A stretch of 22,524 nt of DNA from an uncultured Eubacterium sp. (GTDB taxonomy: Bacteria > Bacillota > Clostridia > Lachnospirales > Lachnospiraceae). Below, piece after piece: positions 22,382 through 22,524 of the stretch. Each line of letters begins with the position of its first letter. The first letter of the stretch is position 1. The stretch lies in NCBI GenBank assembly GCA_910579075.1, contig CAJTSV010000063.1:1-22524 (forward strand), given 5' to 3'. The position numbers and the translations under genes are program-made. The notes below the pieces were generated by a model, which ran no database searches, was not told the origin of the DNA, and saw nothing but the letters and a program-made list of their open reading frames with translations.

Positions 22382-22524
22382 AATAAAAATACTTTGGTCA
22401 AGTTAAATTTGACAAAAGTAAAAGGCGGTTCCAGCAGTTCAGGCAGCGGCTCCGGCAGTTCAGGCAGCGCTTCCGGCAGCTCAGGCACCCAGACTCCGTC
22501 TGTTCCAGAGACGCCATCCGTAAC
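22382..22524 (+). CDS. Possible partial Gly/Ser-rich protein running off the window
   Basis: The frame is open from 22382 to the window end with no ATG; TTG at 22394 or 22409 could start it. It reads LVKLNLTKVKGG, then a Ser/Gly stretch, then GTQTPSVPETPSV. The Gly/Ser linker followed by Pro/Thr-rich sequence resembles linkers of cell-surface proteins, but no signal peptide precedes it. It may be a 5'-truncated gene, or not coding. On the other strand the same bases give a Pro-Glu-Leu repeat, a less likely reading. Confidence 0.3.
22394..22416. promoter_or_regulatory. Inverted repeat upstream of the XRE gene, possible operator
   Basis: GTCAA (22397-22401) and TTGAC (22409-22413) are arms around a 7-base centre, with partial TT/AA extension outward. 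On the - strand it overlaps a possible TTGTCA/TTGACC -35 region of the XRE gene, followed by T-rich sequence. This fits an autoregulatory operator of an XRE repressor, but the promoter itself is poor. Confidence 0.4.
22433..22487. repeat. 21-bp tandem repeat, about 2.6 copies
   Basis: Units at 22433-22453, 22454-22474 and a partial one at 22475-22487, each like GGCAGTTCAGGCAGCGCTTCC with few changes. The 21-base length keeps the reading frame, giving Gly-Ser repeats on the + strand. This suggests selection for a coding linker on that strand. Confidence 0.65.

Noticed and set aside
22348..22488. N-terminal extension of the XRE frame with Pro-Glu-Leu repeats.
   Set aside because: The extension is the reverse reading of the Gly/Ser repeat and runs through the likely operator/promoter. 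The HTH domain is complete without it.

Overview
The window looks like a chromosome segment from a gut Lachnospiraceae (Clostridia, Bacillota), possibly near Blautia or a related genus. This rests on the gene set and on style: a Rel / MBL hydrolase / HemZ / HisRS / AspRS cluster, strong AGGAGG-type ribosome binding sites, TTGnnn-N17-TATAAT promoters, a mix of AAA/AAG and ATT/ATC codons, and relics of nuclease-like gene families common in that group. The genus is inference. Every confident gene is on the + strand except a small XRE regulator near the right end. No rRNA, tRNA, CRISPR array or intact insertion sequence was seen.

Layout. (1) 1-3587: the end of a fructose-type PTS EIIC gene, then an RpiA-like isomerase, a Gfo/Idh/MocA oxidoreductase and a 1-phosphofructokinase-type kinase. 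They look like one sugar-uptake operon. The first ~620 bases of the EIIC gene have a strikingly different codon style from everything after them. (2) 3588-6104: a run of four strong hairpins, then a good sigma-A promoter driving an unrecognised coiled-coil protein (with a possible GrpE-like tail), then an AraC regulator. (3) 6105-9690: a long palindrome/terminator, a collapsed AAA-ATPase-like pseudogene, then an L-fucose/L-arabinose isomerase-family protein and xylulokinase, closed by a terminator. (4) 9691-12739: an AT-rich regulatory gap with two near-identical palindromic elements about 300 bp apart, then an SGNH-like exported protein and an MBOAT O-acyltransferase, a two-gene surface acylation cassette. 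(5) 12740-21002: a promoter followed by bifunctional Rel, an MBL-fold hydrolase, HemZ, a relic of an Rpn/PD-(D/E)XK protein, HisRS and AspRS. (6) 21003-22524: a secreted RsiV-like DUF4163/DUF3298 protein behind an ECF-sigma-type promoter, a bidirectional terminator, a convergent XRE regulator, and a Gly/Ser-repeat reading frame that runs off the window.

How the genes work together. Blocks 1 and 3 are separate sugar catabolic units. The first is a PTS route giving phosphorylated ketose for a 1-PFK-type kinase. The second is an isomerase + ketulokinase route feeding the pentose phosphate pathway. Block 4 probably decorates an exported glycan or wall polymer. Block 5 joins the stringent response to tRNA charging enzymes. 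Block 6 looks like an envelope stress output. The points most worth a second look are the codon-use breakpoint near 622, the hairpin cluster at 3608-3790, the paired phased palindromes at 9761-9785 and 10060-10084, and the ECF-type promoter at 21071-21099. I found no clear complete new multi-gene defence or mobile system here.
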